Shown here in pieces: positions 26,450-39,001 of a DNA stretch of 64,000 nt (position 1 is its first letter; each line of letters begins with the position of its first letter). The position numbers and the translations under genes are program-made. The stretch is from positions 397,893-461,892 of the forward strand of contig NZ_JACHJO010000002.1 in assembly GCF_014203695.1 (NCBI RefSeq). Direction: 5' to 3'. The notes below the pieces were generated by a model, which made no database searches, had not been told where the DNA came from, and saw only the letters and a list, made by a program, of their open reading frames with translations. The DNA comes from Nocardiopsis algeriensis. GTDB taxonomy: Bacteria; Actinomycetota; Actinomycetes; Streptosporangiales; Streptosporangiaceae.

Positions 26450-27454
26450 ATGCAGATCCAGCAGCTGGCCTACTTCGTCGCGGTGGCCCGCACGCGCCAT
26501 TTCACCCGCGCAGCCGAGCTTTCACGGGTCGCACAGCCGAGCTTGAGCAAACAGATCCGGAGCCTTGAGCAGGAGTTGGGTGCACCGTTATTCAGTCGTG
26601 CCCGGGGAAATATCACACTCACGCCGGCCGGCGAGGTGCTGCTTCCGCTGGCCCAGCGCATCCTCACCGACCTGGAGACCGCGCGCCGGGAGGTGGCGGA
26701 GCTGGCCGGTGTGCGTCGCGGCCGGGTACGCCTGGGCGCCACGCCCTCCCTGTGTGCGGGTCTGCTGGCGGACGTGCTCGCCGATTTCCACCGACGTTAC
26801 CCGGGAATCGAGCTGCGGGTCGAGGAGAGCGGGTCGCGCGACCTCATCCGGAACCTGGGGCGGGGCGAGCTCGACCTGGCGCTGATCATCCTGCCGCTGC
26901 AGAGCAGCGACCCGGACCTGACCACCACCCCCGTCCTGCGGGAGAACCTGGTCGTGGTGAGCCCGTCGTCGCAGCCCTCCCCCAACGGCCGGGCCTCGAT
27001 CCGGATCCTGGAGCTGCGCGACCGGCCCCTGGTGATGTTCCGGCGGGGGTACGACGTGCGCGAGGCGACACTGCGCGCCTGCCGGGCCGCGGGTTTCGAG
27101 CCGCGGTTGGCGGTCGAGGGCGGCGAGATGGACGCCGTGCTGAGGTTCGTGGAGGCGGGTCTGGGCCTGGCCGTGGTTCCGAGCATGGTGCTGAGGAACC
27201 GCCCGGGCCTGCGCGGAACGCCGCTGGCCCGCCCCCGTCTGCTGCGCACGGTGGCGGTGGCCCGGCGCAGGGACGTGGAGCCCTCCCACTCGGCCGACGC
27301 CTTCCGCCGCCACCTCAACGAGTACCTGCTGGACCTGACGCCGGAGCAGCTGGGACCGGACCTGGAGGTGCTCATCACCAGTCCCGACGCGGGCGGTCCG
27401 CGAAAGCCGAAACCCTCACCGGGTGATGCGCGGGGGCCTTCGGCCGGGGAATGA
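26450..27454 (+). CDS. LysR family transcriptional regulator, divergent from sdhCAB
   Basis: 334 residues. N-terminal wHTH: QQLAYFVAVARTRHFTRAAE, LSRVAQPSLSKQIRSLEQEL (about residues 4-44). The co-inducer-binding domain follows from about residue 90 (VRRGRVRLGATPSLCAGLLA) with two alpha/beta lobes. The C-terminal 40 residues (GPRKPKPSPGDARGPSAGE) are an unstructured, proline-rich tail. The regulator is adjacent and divergent to succinate dehydrogenase, as in Streptomyces, so control of sdh by a carboxylate effector is a reasonable inference. Confidence 0.9.
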   Translation: MQIQQLAYFVAVARTRHFTRAAELSRVAQPSLSKQIRSLEQELGAPLFSRARGNITLTPAGEVLLPLAQRILTDLETARREVAELAGVRRGRVRLGATPSLCAGLLADVLADFHRRYPGIELRVEESGSRDLIRNLGRGELDLALIILPLQSSDPDLTTTPVLRENLVVVSPSSQPSPNGRASIRILELRDRPLVMFRRGYDVREATLRACRAAGFEPRLAVEGGEMDAVLRFVEAGLGLAVVPSMVLRNRPGLRGTPLARPRLLRTVAVARRRDVEPSHSADAFRRHLNEYLLDLTPEQLGPDLEVLITSPDAGGPRKPKPSPGDARGPSAGE

Positions 27455-27554
27455 GAGCCGCAGCGGCGTAAAATCAGGCAATTACCGACAAAGGCGCCAG
27501 AAAAATACTTTTTCCTCGGCCGTGTTCCGGAACGGAGGCGGAAAAGGACGTCGG

Positions 27555-28205
27555 TCAGAAACCGCCCGCGGTCCAGGAGTCGAGCCGCGCGGTGGCCTCC
27601 GCGACGGTGGCGGACTCCCCGCGCCCCGGGTGGACCGCCGTCTCCCCGGGCAGGACCGCCAGGTGGTCGCGCACCGAGGCGGCGAGGGTCGGCAGGTCCG
27701 AGAAGAACCGGGCCGTGGCCCCGGGGCCGTCGGCGAGGAGCGTGTCCCCGGTGAAGACCGCGCCGAGCTCGGGCGCGTACAGGCACACACCTCCCGGGGT
27801 GTGCCCTGGTGTGTGCAGGATCCGCAGCTCGATCCCCCCTGCGACCAGTACCTCTCCGTGCAGGAGCGGGGCGTCGGGTTCGCGGTCCGGGTGCACCTGC
27901 TCCCACAGGCGGCCGTCGGCGGGGTGCAGCAGCACGGGGGTGCCGGTGAGGTCGGCGAGGGCCGCCGCCGCGCCGACGTGGTCGGCGTCGCCGTGGGTGC
28001 ACACGATGGCCATCAGCTCGCGGTCGCCCAGGCCGCGGGCGATCGCCTCGTGGTCGTGCGCGGCGTCGACGACGATCGCGCTCTCCTCGTCGCCGACGAC
28101 CCACACGTTGCTCTCCGGGGGAAGCCCGCCCTCTTCCGGGAGGGAGGTGCCCGGGATGCGCAGGCGGACGACGGGGGAAGTGTCGCTCACGAAAGTCTCC
28201 ACCAC
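27555..28205 (-). CDS. MBL-fold metallohydrolase, glyoxalase II-like
   Basis: 216 residues, GTG start at 28205. The metal-binding motif is CTHGDADHVGAAAAL (about residues 69-83), an HxDxDH version of HxHxDH, followed by LHTPGHTPGGVCLY (about 130) and VFTGDTLLADG (about 150). The last His is expected in VHPGRGE (about 190). The HxDxDH form is found in several MBL subfamilies, so the protein may be active. The closest functional family is hydroxyacylglutathione hydrolase-like or persulfide dioxygenase-like; in mycothiol organisms such enzymes act on mycothiol adducts, but substrate is unknown. Confidence 0.85.
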   Translation of the reverse strand: MVETFVSDTSPVVRLRIPGTSLPEEGGLPPESNVWVVGDEESAIVVDAAHDHEAIARGLGDRELMAIVCTHGDADHVGAAAALADLTGTPVLLHPADGRLWEQVHPDREPDAPLLHGEVLVAGGIELRILHTPGHTPGGVCLYAPELGAVFTGDTLLADGPGATARFFSDLPTLAASVRDHLAVLPGETAVHPGRGESATVAEATARLDSWTAGGF

Positions 28206-28292
28206 CTGTCCTGGATGTGTTCCGGCCTCACCGAACCTATCCCCGGCCGCTGCCGTGCCACACCCCCGGACGGCCCCGAGCGGGGAGCCGGG

Positions 28293-29297
28293 TCAGGGGT
28301 GGACCCCCGCCTCGAAGCTGCGCCGCAGGGTGTAGGGCTGGATGAGGCCGAGGCCGTGGGCGTGGCGGGCCCGCACCTTGACCACCTGCAGCCCCTCCTC
28401 GTCGGCGAGGCTCTCGGCGAGGCTCTCGTCGATCAGCACCGTGCCGGGGCGGGCGAAGGAGGTCAGGCGGCTGGAGCGGTTGACGGTGGTGCCGAAGACG
28501 TCGCCGTGCAGGGTCAGCACAGGCCCGGAGGCCAGGCCGACGCGCACGTCGGGGACCTCGACGTGCGTCTCGATGCCCGAGGCCAGGCGCAGGGCGATGT
28601 CGGCGGCCGCGGCGGCGGTGTCGGCCACGTACAGGATCTCGTCGCCCAGGGTCTTGACGACGCGTCCGCCCCCGGAGGCGACGATGTCGGCGGCGGTGGC
28701 CTCGAAGGTCTCCACCACACCGGCGAGCTCGACCTCGTCCAGTTCGCGGCTGAGTGTGGTGAAGGAGACGAGGTCGGCGAACCCGACGACGAGCGGGTAG
28801 TAGTTGGGTGTCCCGTGGCCGCCGTTGGTCATGACCGCGAGCGTGCGGGAGGTGGAGGCGGCGAGCTGCCGGCGCCAGATGTGCAGCAGCATCCGCTCGA
28901 CGTCCGGGATCAGGTCCTTGACCTGGCCCATCAGCGGAATCGCCGCCTCGCTGCCGTCACCCTGGGCACGCTGGAAGATGAGTGTGCTGAGGATGCCGGT
29001 CTGCCAGTCGGCGAGCCGGGCCAGCATCTGGCCCATGGCGCGGGCGAAGCGGACCACGCCCTCCTCGTCGAGGACACCCTCCTCCAGAAGGCCGTTGGCG
29101 AGCCGCAGCGCCTCGACGTCGCTCTCCGCGAAGGCGACCGCGTCCTCGCTCTCGGTGGGAAAGCCCAGAGCGCGCCAGATGCGTCCGGCGAGCACTGGGT
29201 CGGCCCCCGCCAACTCGGTCGCCTGCTTCCTCGTGTAGATCACCTCACCGCCGAGCAGGGCGGTCTCGATCGTCTTCGGGTCAGGACGCGAGGGCAT
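28293..29297 (-). CDS. cya: class III adenylate cyclase, Rv1264/SCO4928 type
   Basis: 334 residues. The N-terminal regulatory half (GGEVIYTRKQATELAGADPV, then LAGRIWRALGFPT) is of the Rv1264 type, in which an N-terminal autoinhibitory domain responds to pH. The catalytic half begins with VVGFADLVSFTTLSRELDEV: F-A-D gives the first metal Asp. The second Asp is in VVKTLGDEILYVAD, and the transition-state Arg segment is GTTVNRSSRLTSFARPGTVL (about residues 267-286). No membrane segments, so it is a soluble cyclase that forms a dimer. The Streptomyces cya gene also lies beside birA and the acyl-CoA carboxylase genes, so the block is conserved. Confidence 0.9.
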   Translation of the reverse strand: MPSRPDPKTIETALLGGEVIYTRKQATELAGADPVLAGRIWRALGFPTESEDAVAFAESDVEALRLANGLLEEGVLDEEGVVRFARAMGQMLARLADWQTGILSTLIFQRAQGDGSEAAIPLMGQVKDLIPDVERMLLHIWRRQLAASTSRTLAVMTNGGHGTPNYYPLVVGFADLVSFTTLSRELDEVELAGVVETFEATAADIVASGGGRVVKTLGDEILYVADTAAAAADIALRLASGIETHVEVPDVRVGLASGPVLTLHGDVFGTTVNRSSRLTSFARPGTVLIDESLAESLADEEGLQVVKVRARHAHGLGLIQPYTLRRSFEAGVHP

Positions 29298-29505
29298 ACG
29301 TTCTCTTTCAGGAACCTTTCCCGCTTGGAGCGGGGAGCGAGCACTTCGTCACCGTACCGGTGGTGCGGCCCGGGTCACATCCAGCTTACGCCCGGGCCCG
29401 CGGCCTCCCGAGGCCCGGTCCGCGACAGCCGTACCGGTGATAATGGCATAACACGGCCCGCCGCGGGAGAAGCCGCAGCCCCTTGTGGACGGCACTCCGG
29501 GGAGG

Positions 29506-30360
29506 TCAGGGGCGAGGGCGCACGTGCACCACGTCGCCCGCGCTCAGCGCCTGGTCCCCCGCCGGACCGGACACGACCAGCCTCGCGTCCGCGTCGACGC
29601 CGGTCGCCGGCGCCTCCAGGACCCGGCCGCCGGGCAGATGGACGCGCACCCGCCGGCCGAGGGTGGTGCACATACTCCGGTAGAGGGGGGCCAGACCGCA
29701 GGCCTCGGCGTCGCCGCCGGCCCCGGCCCATCCCGCGTACAGCTTCTCGAACTCCTCCAGCAGGGCGATGAGCAGCTCGGTCCGGTCCGGGGCCGCGACG
29801 CCGGCGCCTCTCAGGGACACGGCGGTGTCCACCGGCAGCTCGGAGCGGTCCTGGGACACGTTGACACCGATCCCCACGACCACACCGGGCCGGTCGGAGG
29901 AGAGTTCGGCCTCGGCGAGGATGCCCGCGAGCTTGCCCTCCCCGCCGGCTGGGCCGCCCGGCAGCTCCTCGGGGACGACGACGTCGTTGGGCCACTTGAG
30001 CGCGGCCCCGACCCCGGTCGTCCGGCGTATCGCACCGACGGCCGCCGTTCCCATGAGGGCCGTCAGCCACCCCAGCCGCCCTGCGGGCACCTCGGGCCGC
30101 AGCAGCAGGGAGATCGTGAGCGCGGCCCGCGGCGGTGTGTCGAACTCCCGTCCGAGCCGGCCCTTGCCCGCGGTCTGGTGCTCGGCGGCCAGGACCGTTC
30201 CGTGCGGTGCCCCGGTACGGGCCAGCGCCGCCAGCTCGGTGTTGGTGGAGCCGGCCTCGTCCGCCACCAGGATCCGCGACCACATGCTCCCCGGACGCAC
30301 CAGGGCGGAGGTGAGGGCGTCCGCGTCGAGCGGGGGGCGGGGAAAGGGGCTGCCGGTCAT
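29506..30360 (-). CDS. birA: biotin--[acetyl-CoA-carboxylase] ligase, monofunctional
   Basis: 284 residues. It activates biotin with ATP and transfers it to the BCCP domain of carboxylases. Motifs: [20 protein letters not shown] (about residues 36-55), the biotinyl-AMP loop [16 protein letters not shown] (about 62-77), LKWPNDVVV (about 120) and [10 protein letters not shown] (about 144), with a C-terminal SH3-like domain. There is no N-terminal HTH repressor domain, so it is class I (non-regulatory). The ATG at 30360 is used. It lies next to a biotin-dependent carboxylase operon (33.3-37 kb), whose alpha subunit carries its target lysine. Confidence 0.93.
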   Translation of the reverse strand: MTGSPFPRPPLDADALTSALVRPGSMWSRILVADEAGSTNTELAALARTGAPHGTVLAAEHQTAGKGRLGREFDTPPRAALTISLLLRPEVPAGRLGWLTALMGTAAVGAIRRTTGVGAALKWPNDVVVPEELPGGPAGGEGKLAGILAEAELSSDRPGVVVGIGVNVSQDRSELPVDTAVSLRGAGVAAPDRTELLIALLEEFEKLYAGWAGAGGDAEACGLAPLYRSMCTTLGRRVRVHLPGGRVLEAPATGVDADARLVVSGPAGDQALSAGDVVHVRPRP

Positions 30361-30398
30361 GCCCCCATTACAGCAGCACGCGACCGGCACCGCCGGAC

Positions 30399-30427
30399 GG
30401 TGCCCCCGCGCACGGGGCGGGGGCACC
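30399..30427 (-). terminator. hairpin terminator downstream of ppc
   Basis: GGTGCCCCCGC, 7-nt loop, perfect 11-bp complement. It lies between the ppc stop (30441) and the birA start. Confidence 0.8.
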
Positions 30428-30440
30428 GCGGCGGACGGCG

Positions 30441-33092
<2,652 letters not shown>

Positions 33093-33344
33093 GGGGCCGA
33101 CAATACAGAGATCGCATGGAGGAGAGGCGCCCCGGGGAGGCATTTCCGCATCTTTGCCAGCACGTTAACAATTGTTCCGGAAGCAGTTCCCATTCACATC
33201 GAATCACGTTTTCCACGCCGTTCGCGCAGCCTTTTTCCACCTTTCCGGCACCCGGAGGGCGCGCTCGGGGGCTCCGGGCCGCCGCCGGGCAAACCCGGGG
33301 GTGGCTGCTTCTGGGGCACCCCCACGCGGCTAACCTGCGTAGTC

Positions 33345-34955
33345 ATGGCCACCGAAGCCCCAGAACCGCTCTCCGCGGACGAGATCGACATCCACACCAC
33401 CGCGGGCAAGCTCGCAGATCTGCAACGGCGCCGCTACGAGGCCGTTCACGCCGGATCCGCCCGCGCCGTCGAGAAGCAGCACGCCAAGGGCAAGATGACC
33501 GCGCGCGAGCGGATCGACGCCCTGCTCGATCCCGGTTCGTTCGTCGAGTTCGACGCCCTGGCCCGCCACCGGTCCACCGGCTTCGGGCTGGAGGGCAACC
33601 GCCCCTACGGCGACGGCGTCGTCACCGGGCACGGAACCGTGGACGGCCGCCCCGTCGCCGTCTTCAGCCAGGACGTGACCGTCTTCGGCGGCTCCCTCGG
33701 CGAGGTCTACGGGGAGAAGATCTGCAAGGTCCTGGACCACGCCCTCACCAACGGGTGCCCGGTCGTCGGCATCAACGAGGGCGGCGGCGCGCGCATCCAG
33801 GAGGGCGTCGTCTCCCTGGGCCTGTACGCGGAGATCTTCAAACGCAACACCCACGCCTCGGGGGTCGTCCCCCAGATCTCCCTCATCATGGGGGCCGCCG
33901 CCGGCGGGCACGTCTACTCCCCCGCCCTCACCGACTTCGTCGTGATGGTCGACGAGACCTCGCAGATGTTCATCACCGGACCCGACGTCATCAAGACCGT
34001 CACCGGCGAGGACGTCTCCATGGAGGAGCTGGGCGGCGCCCGCACCCACAACACGAAGTCGGGCGTGGCCCACTACATGGGCGCCGACGAGCAGGACGCC
34101 CTCGACTACGTCAAGGCCCTGCTGTCGCACCTGCCCGACAACAACCTCGAGGACACCCCGCCGGTGGAGCCCGAGGACGAGCAGGGTGAGGAGCCCTCCG
34201 AGGGCGACCTGGCCCTGGACTCCTTCATCCCCGACTCGGCCAACCAGCCCTACGACATCAGGACGGTCATCGAGACCGTCCTCGACGACGGCGACTTCCT
34301 GGAGGTCCACGCCCAGTTCGCCACCAACATGGTGGTGGGCTTCGGCCGGGTGGAGGGCCGCTCCGTCGGCGTCGTCGCCAACCAGCCGATGAGCCTGGCG
34401 GGCTGCCTGGACATCGACGCCTCGGTGAAGGCCGCGCGCTTCGTCCGCACCTGCGACGCCTTCAACATCCCGGTGCTGACCTTCGTGGACGTGCCCGGCT
34501 TCCTGCCCGGCACCGACCAGGAGTGGGGCGGCATCATCCGCCACGGCGCCAAGCTGCTGTACGCCTACGCCGAGGCGACCGTCCCGCTCATCACGGTCAT
34601 CACGCGCAAGGCCTTCGGCGGCGCCTACGACGTCATGGGTTCCAAGCACCTGGGCGCCGACGTCAACCTCGCCTGGCCCACCGCGCAGATCGCGGTCATG
34701 GGCGCCCAGGGGGCGGTGAACATCCTGCACCGCAGGACCCTCGCCGCCGCCGAGGACGTCGAGGCCGAGCGCGCCCGGCTGGTCTCCGAGTACGAGGACA
34801 CGCTCCTCAACCCCTACGCGGCGGCCGACCGCGGCTACGTCGACGGGGTGATCCTGCCCTCGGAGACCCGGGTCCAGGTCGCCAAGGCACTGCGGGCACT
34901 GCGCAACAAGCGCAAGCAGCTGCCCCCCAAGAAGCACGGGAACGTTCCGCTGTGA
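33345..34955 (+). CDS. pccB: acyl-CoA carboxylase carboxyltransferase (beta) subunit
   Basis: 536 residues. Two crotonase-like halves. The N-terminal CoA site contains [20 protein letters not shown] and [20 protein letters not shown], and the C-terminal carboxybiotin site contains [20 protein letters not shown] then [19 protein letters not shown]. These are typical of propionyl/acetyl-CoA carboxylase beta (AccD5/PccB). Its stop overlaps the GTG of the epsilon gene (GTGA), so the complex is made in coupled fashion. With the alpha subunit it makes methylmalonyl-CoA or malonyl-CoA, precursors for fatty acids and polyketides. ATG at 33345. Confidence 0.96.
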   Translation: MATEAPEPLSADEIDIHTTAGKLADLQRRRYEAVHAGSARAVEKQHAKGKMTARERIDALLDPGSFVEFDALARHRSTGFGLEGNRPYGDGVVTGHGTVDGRPVAVFSQDVTVFGGSLGEVYGEKICKVLDHALTNGCPVVGINEGGGARIQEGVVSLGLYAEIFKRNTHASGVVPQISLIMGAAAGGHVYSPALTDFVVMVDETSQMFITGPDVIKTVTGEDVSMEELGGARTHNTKSGVAHYMGADEQDALDYVKALLSHLPDNNLEDTPPVEPEDEQGEEPSEGDLALDSFIPDSANQPYDIRTVIETVLDDGDFLEVHAQFATNMVVGFGRVEGRSVGVVANQPMSLAGCLDIDASVKAARFVRTCDAFNIPVLTFVDVPGFLPGTDQEWGGIIRHGAKLLYAYAEATVPLITVITRKAFGGAYDVMGSKHLGADVNLAWPTAQIAVMGAQGAVNILHRRTLAAAEDVEAERARLVSEYEDTLLNPYAAADRGYVDGVILPSETRVQVAKALRALRNKRKQLPPKKHGNVPL

Positions 34956-35173
34956 GCACGCACGAGAAGCAGCCGCTCCTGTCCGTCGTCCGGGGCGGGG
35001 CCGGCCCCGAGGAGATCGCCGCCCTCACCGCCGTGCTGGCGGCCCGGGCCGCCGCCGCGCGCTCGGCGGACGAGGCTCCGGCCGAGCGCCCGTCCGGCTG
35101 GCGGAACCGCGCACGGGGCCTGCGCACCCCGCTGCGCCCCGGCCCCGGTGCCTGGCGCACGAGCGCCAGGTAG
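34952..35173 (+). CDS. accE: acyl-CoA carboxylase epsilon subunit
   Basis: 73 residues, GTG at 34952. The conserved [28 protein letters not shown] core (about residues 8-38) marks the actinobacteria-specific epsilon subunit that stimulates the beta subunit. The C-terminus is basic and Trp/Pro-rich ([15 protein letters not shown]). Short, but position between beta and alpha plus the G-G/A-P-x-x-E-x-A-A-L motif make the call firm. Confidence 0.93.
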   Translation: MSTHEKQPLLSVVRGGAGPEEIAALTAVLAARAAAARSADEAPAERPSGWRNRARGLRTPLRPGPGAWRTSAR

Positions 35174-35242
35174 TCCCACCAGCAGACCTCGGGAGCGGTC
35201 GGCGCGCATCCGCCCCACGCCTCAGCAGAAGGGTTTCCCACC

Positions 35243-37003
35243 GTGCGTAAAGTTCTGATCGCCAACCGCGGCGAGATCGCCGTCCGCATCGCCCGCGCCT
35301 GCCGCGACGCCGGACTGGCCAGTGTCGCCGTCTACGCCGAGCCCGACCTGGACGCTCTCCACACCAGGATCGCCGACGAGGCCTACGCCCTGGGCGGGTC
35401 CACCCCCGCCGATTCCTACCTCGACATCGCCAAGCTGCTCGATGTCGCCGCCCGCTCCGGTGCCGACGCCGTCCATCCCGGCTACGGGTTCCTGGCCGAG
35501 AACGCCGATTTCGCCCAGGCCGTCATCGACGCGGGACTGACCTGGATCGGCCCGCCTCCGGCCGCGATCACCGCGCTGGGTGACAAGGTGCAGGCGCGCC
35601 ACATCGCCCAGAAGGTCGGCGCCCCGCTGGTGGCGGGCACCCCCGACCCGGTCTCGGGTGCCGAGGAGGTGGTGGCCTTCGCGGCGGAGCACGGGCTGCC
35701 CATCGCGATCAAGGCCGCCTTCGGCGGCGGCGGCCGCGGCCTCAAGGTCGCCCACGAGCTGGAGGACGTGGCCGACGCCTACGAGTCGGCGGTGCGCGAG
35801 GCCGTCACCGCGTTCGGTCGCGGGGAGTGCTTCGTCGAGCGCTACCTGGACCGGCCGCGCCACGTGGAGACCCAGTGCCTGGCCGATGCCCACGGCAACG
35901 TCGTGGTGGTCTCCACCCGCGACTGCTCGTTGCAGCGCCGCCACCAGAAGCTGGTGGAGGAGGCCCCCGCGCCGTTCCTCACCCCCGAGCAGGTGGAGAG
36001 CCTCTACAGCGCGTCCAAGGCCATCCTCCGGGAGGCCGGCTACGTGGGCGCGGGCACGTGCGAGTTCCTGGTGGGCGCCGACGGCACGATCTCGTTCCTG
36101 GAGGTCAACACCCGTCTGCAGGTCGAGCACCCGGTGAGCGAGGAGGTCACCGGTATCGACCTGGTGCGGGAGATGCTGCGCATCGCCGACGGCGAGGAGC
36201 TCGGCTACGGCGACCCGCAGGTGCGCGGCCACTCCTTCGAGTTCCGGATCAACGCCGAGGACGCCGGCCGGGGCTTCATGCCCGCGCCGGGCACCATCAC
36301 CGAGCTGGCGCTGCCGGGCGGCCCGGGCGTGCGCGTGGACACCGGCTGCGAGGCGGGGTTCACCGTGCCGCAGGCGTTCGACTCGATGATCGCGAAGCTG
36401 ATCGTGACGGGCCGCACCCGCGCCGAGGCGCTGGCGCGCTCCCGGCGGGCACTGGCCGAGTTCGAGGTCGGCGGGATGCCCACCGTGCTGCCCTTCCACC
36501 GGGCCGTGGTGGAGGACCCGGCGTTCGCCCCCGCCGGGGACGGGCCGTTCGAGGTCCACACCCGCTGGATCGAGACGGAGTTCGACAACCGGATCGAGCC
36601 GTGGTCGGGCACCCCGGGCGAGGCCGTGGAGGCCGGGCGCGAGACGGTGACGGTGGAGGTGGGCGGCAAGCGCCTGGAGGTCGTGCTGCCGGCGTCGCTG
36701 GGCACCGCCGCGGCCCCGTCCGCAGGTGGCTCCAGGAAGAAGCGCGCCGCCCGCAAGGGAGGTGGGGGCGCCGCTGCGGTCAGCGGGAACACCCTGGTCT
36801 CGCCGATGCAGGGCACCGTGGTCAAGGTCGTGGCCGAGGAGGGCGCGCAGGTCTCCGAGGGCGACACCGTGGTGGTGATCGAGGCGATGAAGATGGAGCA
36901 GCCGCTGACCGCCCACAGGGCCGGGAAGGTGACCGGGCTGAAGGTCGCCGCGGGCGAGACCGTCGGCTCCGGCGCGGTCGTCTGCGAGATCGAGGACGTC
37001 TGA
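35243..37003 (+). CDS. accA: acetyl/propionyl-CoA carboxylase alpha chain (biotin carboxylase + BCCP)
   Basis: 586 residues from a GTG at 35243. Biotin carboxylase opens with [19 protein letters not shown] and includes the Gly-rich ATP loop [20 protein letters not shown] (about residues 155-174), [20 protein letters not shown] (about 289-308) and the active-site Arg. The C-terminal biotinyl domain carries [20 protein letters not shown] (about 548-567) with the biotinylated Lys in EAMKM. The linker ([20 protein letters not shown]) is flexible. BirA at 29.5 kb supplies biotin. A terminator hairpin follows. The function acetyl- or propionyl-specific depends on the beta subunit. Confidence 0.96.
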   Translation: MRKVLIANRGEIAVRIARACRDAGLASVAVYAEPDLDALHTRIADEAYALGGSTPADSYLDIAKLLDVAARSGADAVHPGYGFLAENADFAQAVIDAGLTWIGPPPAAITALGDKVQARHIAQKVGAPLVAGTPDPVSGAEEVVAFAAEHGLPIAIKAAFGGGGRGLKVAHELEDVADAYESAVREAVTAFGRGECFVERYLDRPRHVETQCLADAHGNVVVVSTRDCSLQRRHQKLVEEAPAPFLTPEQVESLYSASKAILREAGYVGAGTCEFLVGADGTISFLEVNTRLQVEHPVSEEVTGIDLVREMLRIADGEELGYGDPQVRGHSFEFRINAEDAGRGFMPAPGTITELALPGGPGVRVDTGCEAGFTVPQAFDSMIAKLIVTGRTRAEALARSRRALAEFEVGGMPTVLPFHRAVVEDPAFAPAGDGPFEVHTRWIETEFDNRIEPWSGTPGEAVEAGRETVTVEVGGKRLEVVLPASLGTAAAPSAGGSRKKRAARKGGGGAAAVSGNTLVSPMQGTVVKVVAEEGAQVSEGDTVVVIEAMKMEQPLTAHRAGKVTGLKVAAGETVGSGAVVCEIEDV

Positions 37004-37008
37004 CGGAT

Positions 37009-37040
37009 CCGGGGGAGGTACCGCACGGTGCCTCCCCCGG
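37009..37040 (+). terminator. hairpin terminator of the carboxylase operon
   Basis: CCGGGGGAGG and CCTCCCCCGG form a 10-bp stem, beginning 6 bp after the alpha subunit stop, with part of the loop able to pair further. Confidence 0.8.
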
Positions 37041-37501
37041 CGTGTGTCCCGGGGGTGACACTTCCCGCACCGCGGACCAGGAAGAAGCCCGTGAAGCCCC
37101 TGACCGCCGGACATCCTGCCCTCTCAGGGGCACGGTCCTGGACAGATACCCATGGAAAAGATGGACAAAGAGGGCTATCGTTCTCTTCCGTGACGAACAT
37201 CTGGGGGCTGACGCGACGCTGGCACATTGATCTGTGCCGGCGCGACAGCGATGCGTGTTGTGGGGGCCAGGGGCGCCCCTAGGACGGCCCGGCGGCCGAC
37301 ACTCCCCGAGCCCGTCGCCCGCCGCCACCCCTCGAAGGGTGGCCCGACGGCCACCGGCTCCTGACGCGCCCACACGCCTCCCCGCGCCGTACACGGCGCC
37401 CCGTTCACCTTCTCCCCTTCCACCGGACGTCTCCCGCACGCGGAGCCGATCGCTGCGCCGTGCGCCTCCTCCGGTACCTGTCACCCTTTGGAGTCCCACC
37501 C
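37041..37501. other. 461-bp stretch without a recognised gene
   Basis: Upstream region of the DAACS carrier gene. It contains an AT-rich patch at about 37150-37200 that could hold a promoter. Frames here, including one from a GTG at 37460 that would extend the carrier by 14 residues, lack coding character. I see no repeats or RNA genes. Confidence 0.5.
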
Positions 37502-38953
37502 GTGTCCGCACAGACCACCAAGGTCGGGCGGCGCCTCCGGATGCCGTCGTTCGGCGTCCAGGTCATCGCCTCCCTCTTCATCGGTGTCGCCCTGGGCTTC
37601 GCCGCCCTCCAGATCAGCCCGCCCGAGGACGGATCGGTCACCAACGGCCTGGCCGAGGCCCTCCAGATCATCGGGTCCGCCTTCGTCTCCCTGCTGAAGA
37701 CGGTCGTCCCGCCGCTGATCGTCCTGGCCGTCATCTCCTCGATCGCCAACCTGCGCAACGTCACCAACGCCGCCCGCCTGGCCGGGCAGACCCTGCTGTG
37801 GTTCGCCGTCACCGCACTGGTGTCGGTGGCCATCGGCATCGGCCTCGGCACGGTCCTGCGTCCGGGCGTCGACAGCGGGGTGGACGCGTCCAGCGCCCAG
37901 GACATCGGCCGGGAGGTCACCTGGCTGGACTTCCTCCAGGGCCTGATCCCCACGAACTTCCTCGCCCTCCAGGCCTCCACCTCCGAGGCCGACGGCGCCC
38001 TGAGCACCTCGCTGTCGTTCAACGTGCTCCAGCTGATCGTCATCTCGGTCGTGCTGGGCATCGCCGCGGTGAAGGTCGGCAGGCCGGCCGAGCCGTTCAT
38101 CGACTTCGCCGACTCCGCGCTGAAGGTCGTGCTCAAGGCGCTGTGGTGGATCATCCGCCTCGCCCCGATCGGCACCGTCGGCCTGCTGGGCAACGCCGTC
38201 TACAGCTACGGCTGGACGACCATCGGCGCGCTGGGCAAGTACGCGCTGACCGTCTACCTGGGCCTGGCCCTGGTGCTGTTCGTCCTCTACCCGCTGGTCG
38301 CCCGCCTCAACGGGCTGTCCCCGCTGAAGTACTTCAGCGGCGTGTGGCCGGCCGTCCAGCTCGGCTTCGTGTCCCGCTCCTCGATGGGCACCCTGCCCGT
38401 CACCCAGAGGGTCACCGAGCAGAACCTGGGCGTCCCCCGCTACTACTCGGCGTTCGCCGTCCCGTTCGGCGCCACGACCAAGATGGACGGGTGCGCCGCC
38501 ATCTACCCGGCTGTCTCGGCGATCTTCATCGCCCAGTTCTTCGACATCCAGCTGAACCTGGCCGACTACCTGCTGATCGTGCTGGTGTCGGTGGTGGGTT
38601 CGGCCGCGACGGCGGGCACCACGGGCGCGACCGTGATGCTCACGCTCACCCTGTCCACCCTGGGTCTGCCCCTGGAGGGCGTCGGCCTGCTCCTGGCGGT
38701 CGACCCGATCCTGGACATGGGCCGCACCGCGGTGAACGTGGCGGGCCAGGCCCTGATCCCGGCGGTGGTGGCCAAGCGCGAGGGCATCCTCGACGTGGAC
38801 CGCTACAACGCCCCGCGCGACGCCTCCGGCTTCGTCCCCCTGGACGAGGAGGACAGCGCCCCCGAGGAGCTGAACCCGGAGCTCACCCCGTCCGCGGACG
38901 AGAAGCCCGCGGCCGAGGAGCCCGTGACCGCCACGGCGGCGGCCAAGGACTGA
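37502..38953 (+). CDS. dicarboxylate/amino acid:cation symporter (DAACS/SLC1 family)
   Basis: 483 residues. About eight membrane helices and two hairpins; motifs VSRSSMGTLPVTQRVTE (HP1 serine-rich tip, about residues 285-301), PFGATTKMDGCAAIYPAVSA (helix 7, about 320-339) and VVGSAATAGTTGATVMLTLT (HP2). Canonical members have T-x-N-M-D-G in helix 7; here it is ATTKMDG, with Lys for the Asn that lies near a sodium site. The GTG at 37502 is chosen for the GGAG 9-12 nt upstream. The C-terminal 45 residues are an acidic, Ala/Pro-rich tail. Substrate probably C4-dicarboxylate or acidic amino acid; coupling ion uncertain. Confidence 0.85.
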   Translation: MSAQTTKVGRRLRMPSFGVQVIASLFIGVALGFAALQISPPEDGSVTNGLAEALQIIGSAFVSLLKTVVPPLIVLAVISSIANLRNVTNAARLAGQTLLWFAVTALVSVAIGIGLGTVLRPGVDSGVDASSAQDIGREVTWLDFLQGLIPTNFLALQASTSEADGALSTSLSFNVLQLIVISVVLGIAAVKVGRPAEPFIDFADSALKVVLKALWWIIRLAPIGTVGLLGNAVYSYGWTTIGALGKYALTVYLGLALVLFVLYPLVARLNGLSPLKYFSGVWPAVQLGFVSRSSMGTLPVTQRVTEQNLGVPRYYSAFAVPFGATTKMDGCAAIYPAVSAIFIAQFFDIQLNLADYLLIVLVSVVGSAATAGTTGATVMLTLTLSTLGLPLEGVGLLLAVDPILDMGRTAVNVAGQALIPAVVAKREGILDVDRYNAPRDASGFVPLDEEDSAPEELNPELTPSADEKPAAEEPVTATAAAKD

Positions 38954-38967
38954 CCTGCCGCACGCAC

Positions 38968-38995
38968 ACGGCCCGCCGGGGAACCGGCGGGCCGT
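38968..38995. terminator. bidirectional hairpin terminator
   Basis: ACGGCCCGCCGG, loop GGAA, perfect 12-bp complement, between the converging ends of the DAACS and Uma2 genes. Confidence 0.85.
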
Positions 38996-39001
38996 TGCCG
39001 T

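Noticed and set aside
28000-28040. Loss of a metal ligand in the MBL hydrolase (HGDADH)
   Set aside because: HxDxDH is a known variant in MBL subfamilies, so it is not evidence of inactivity.
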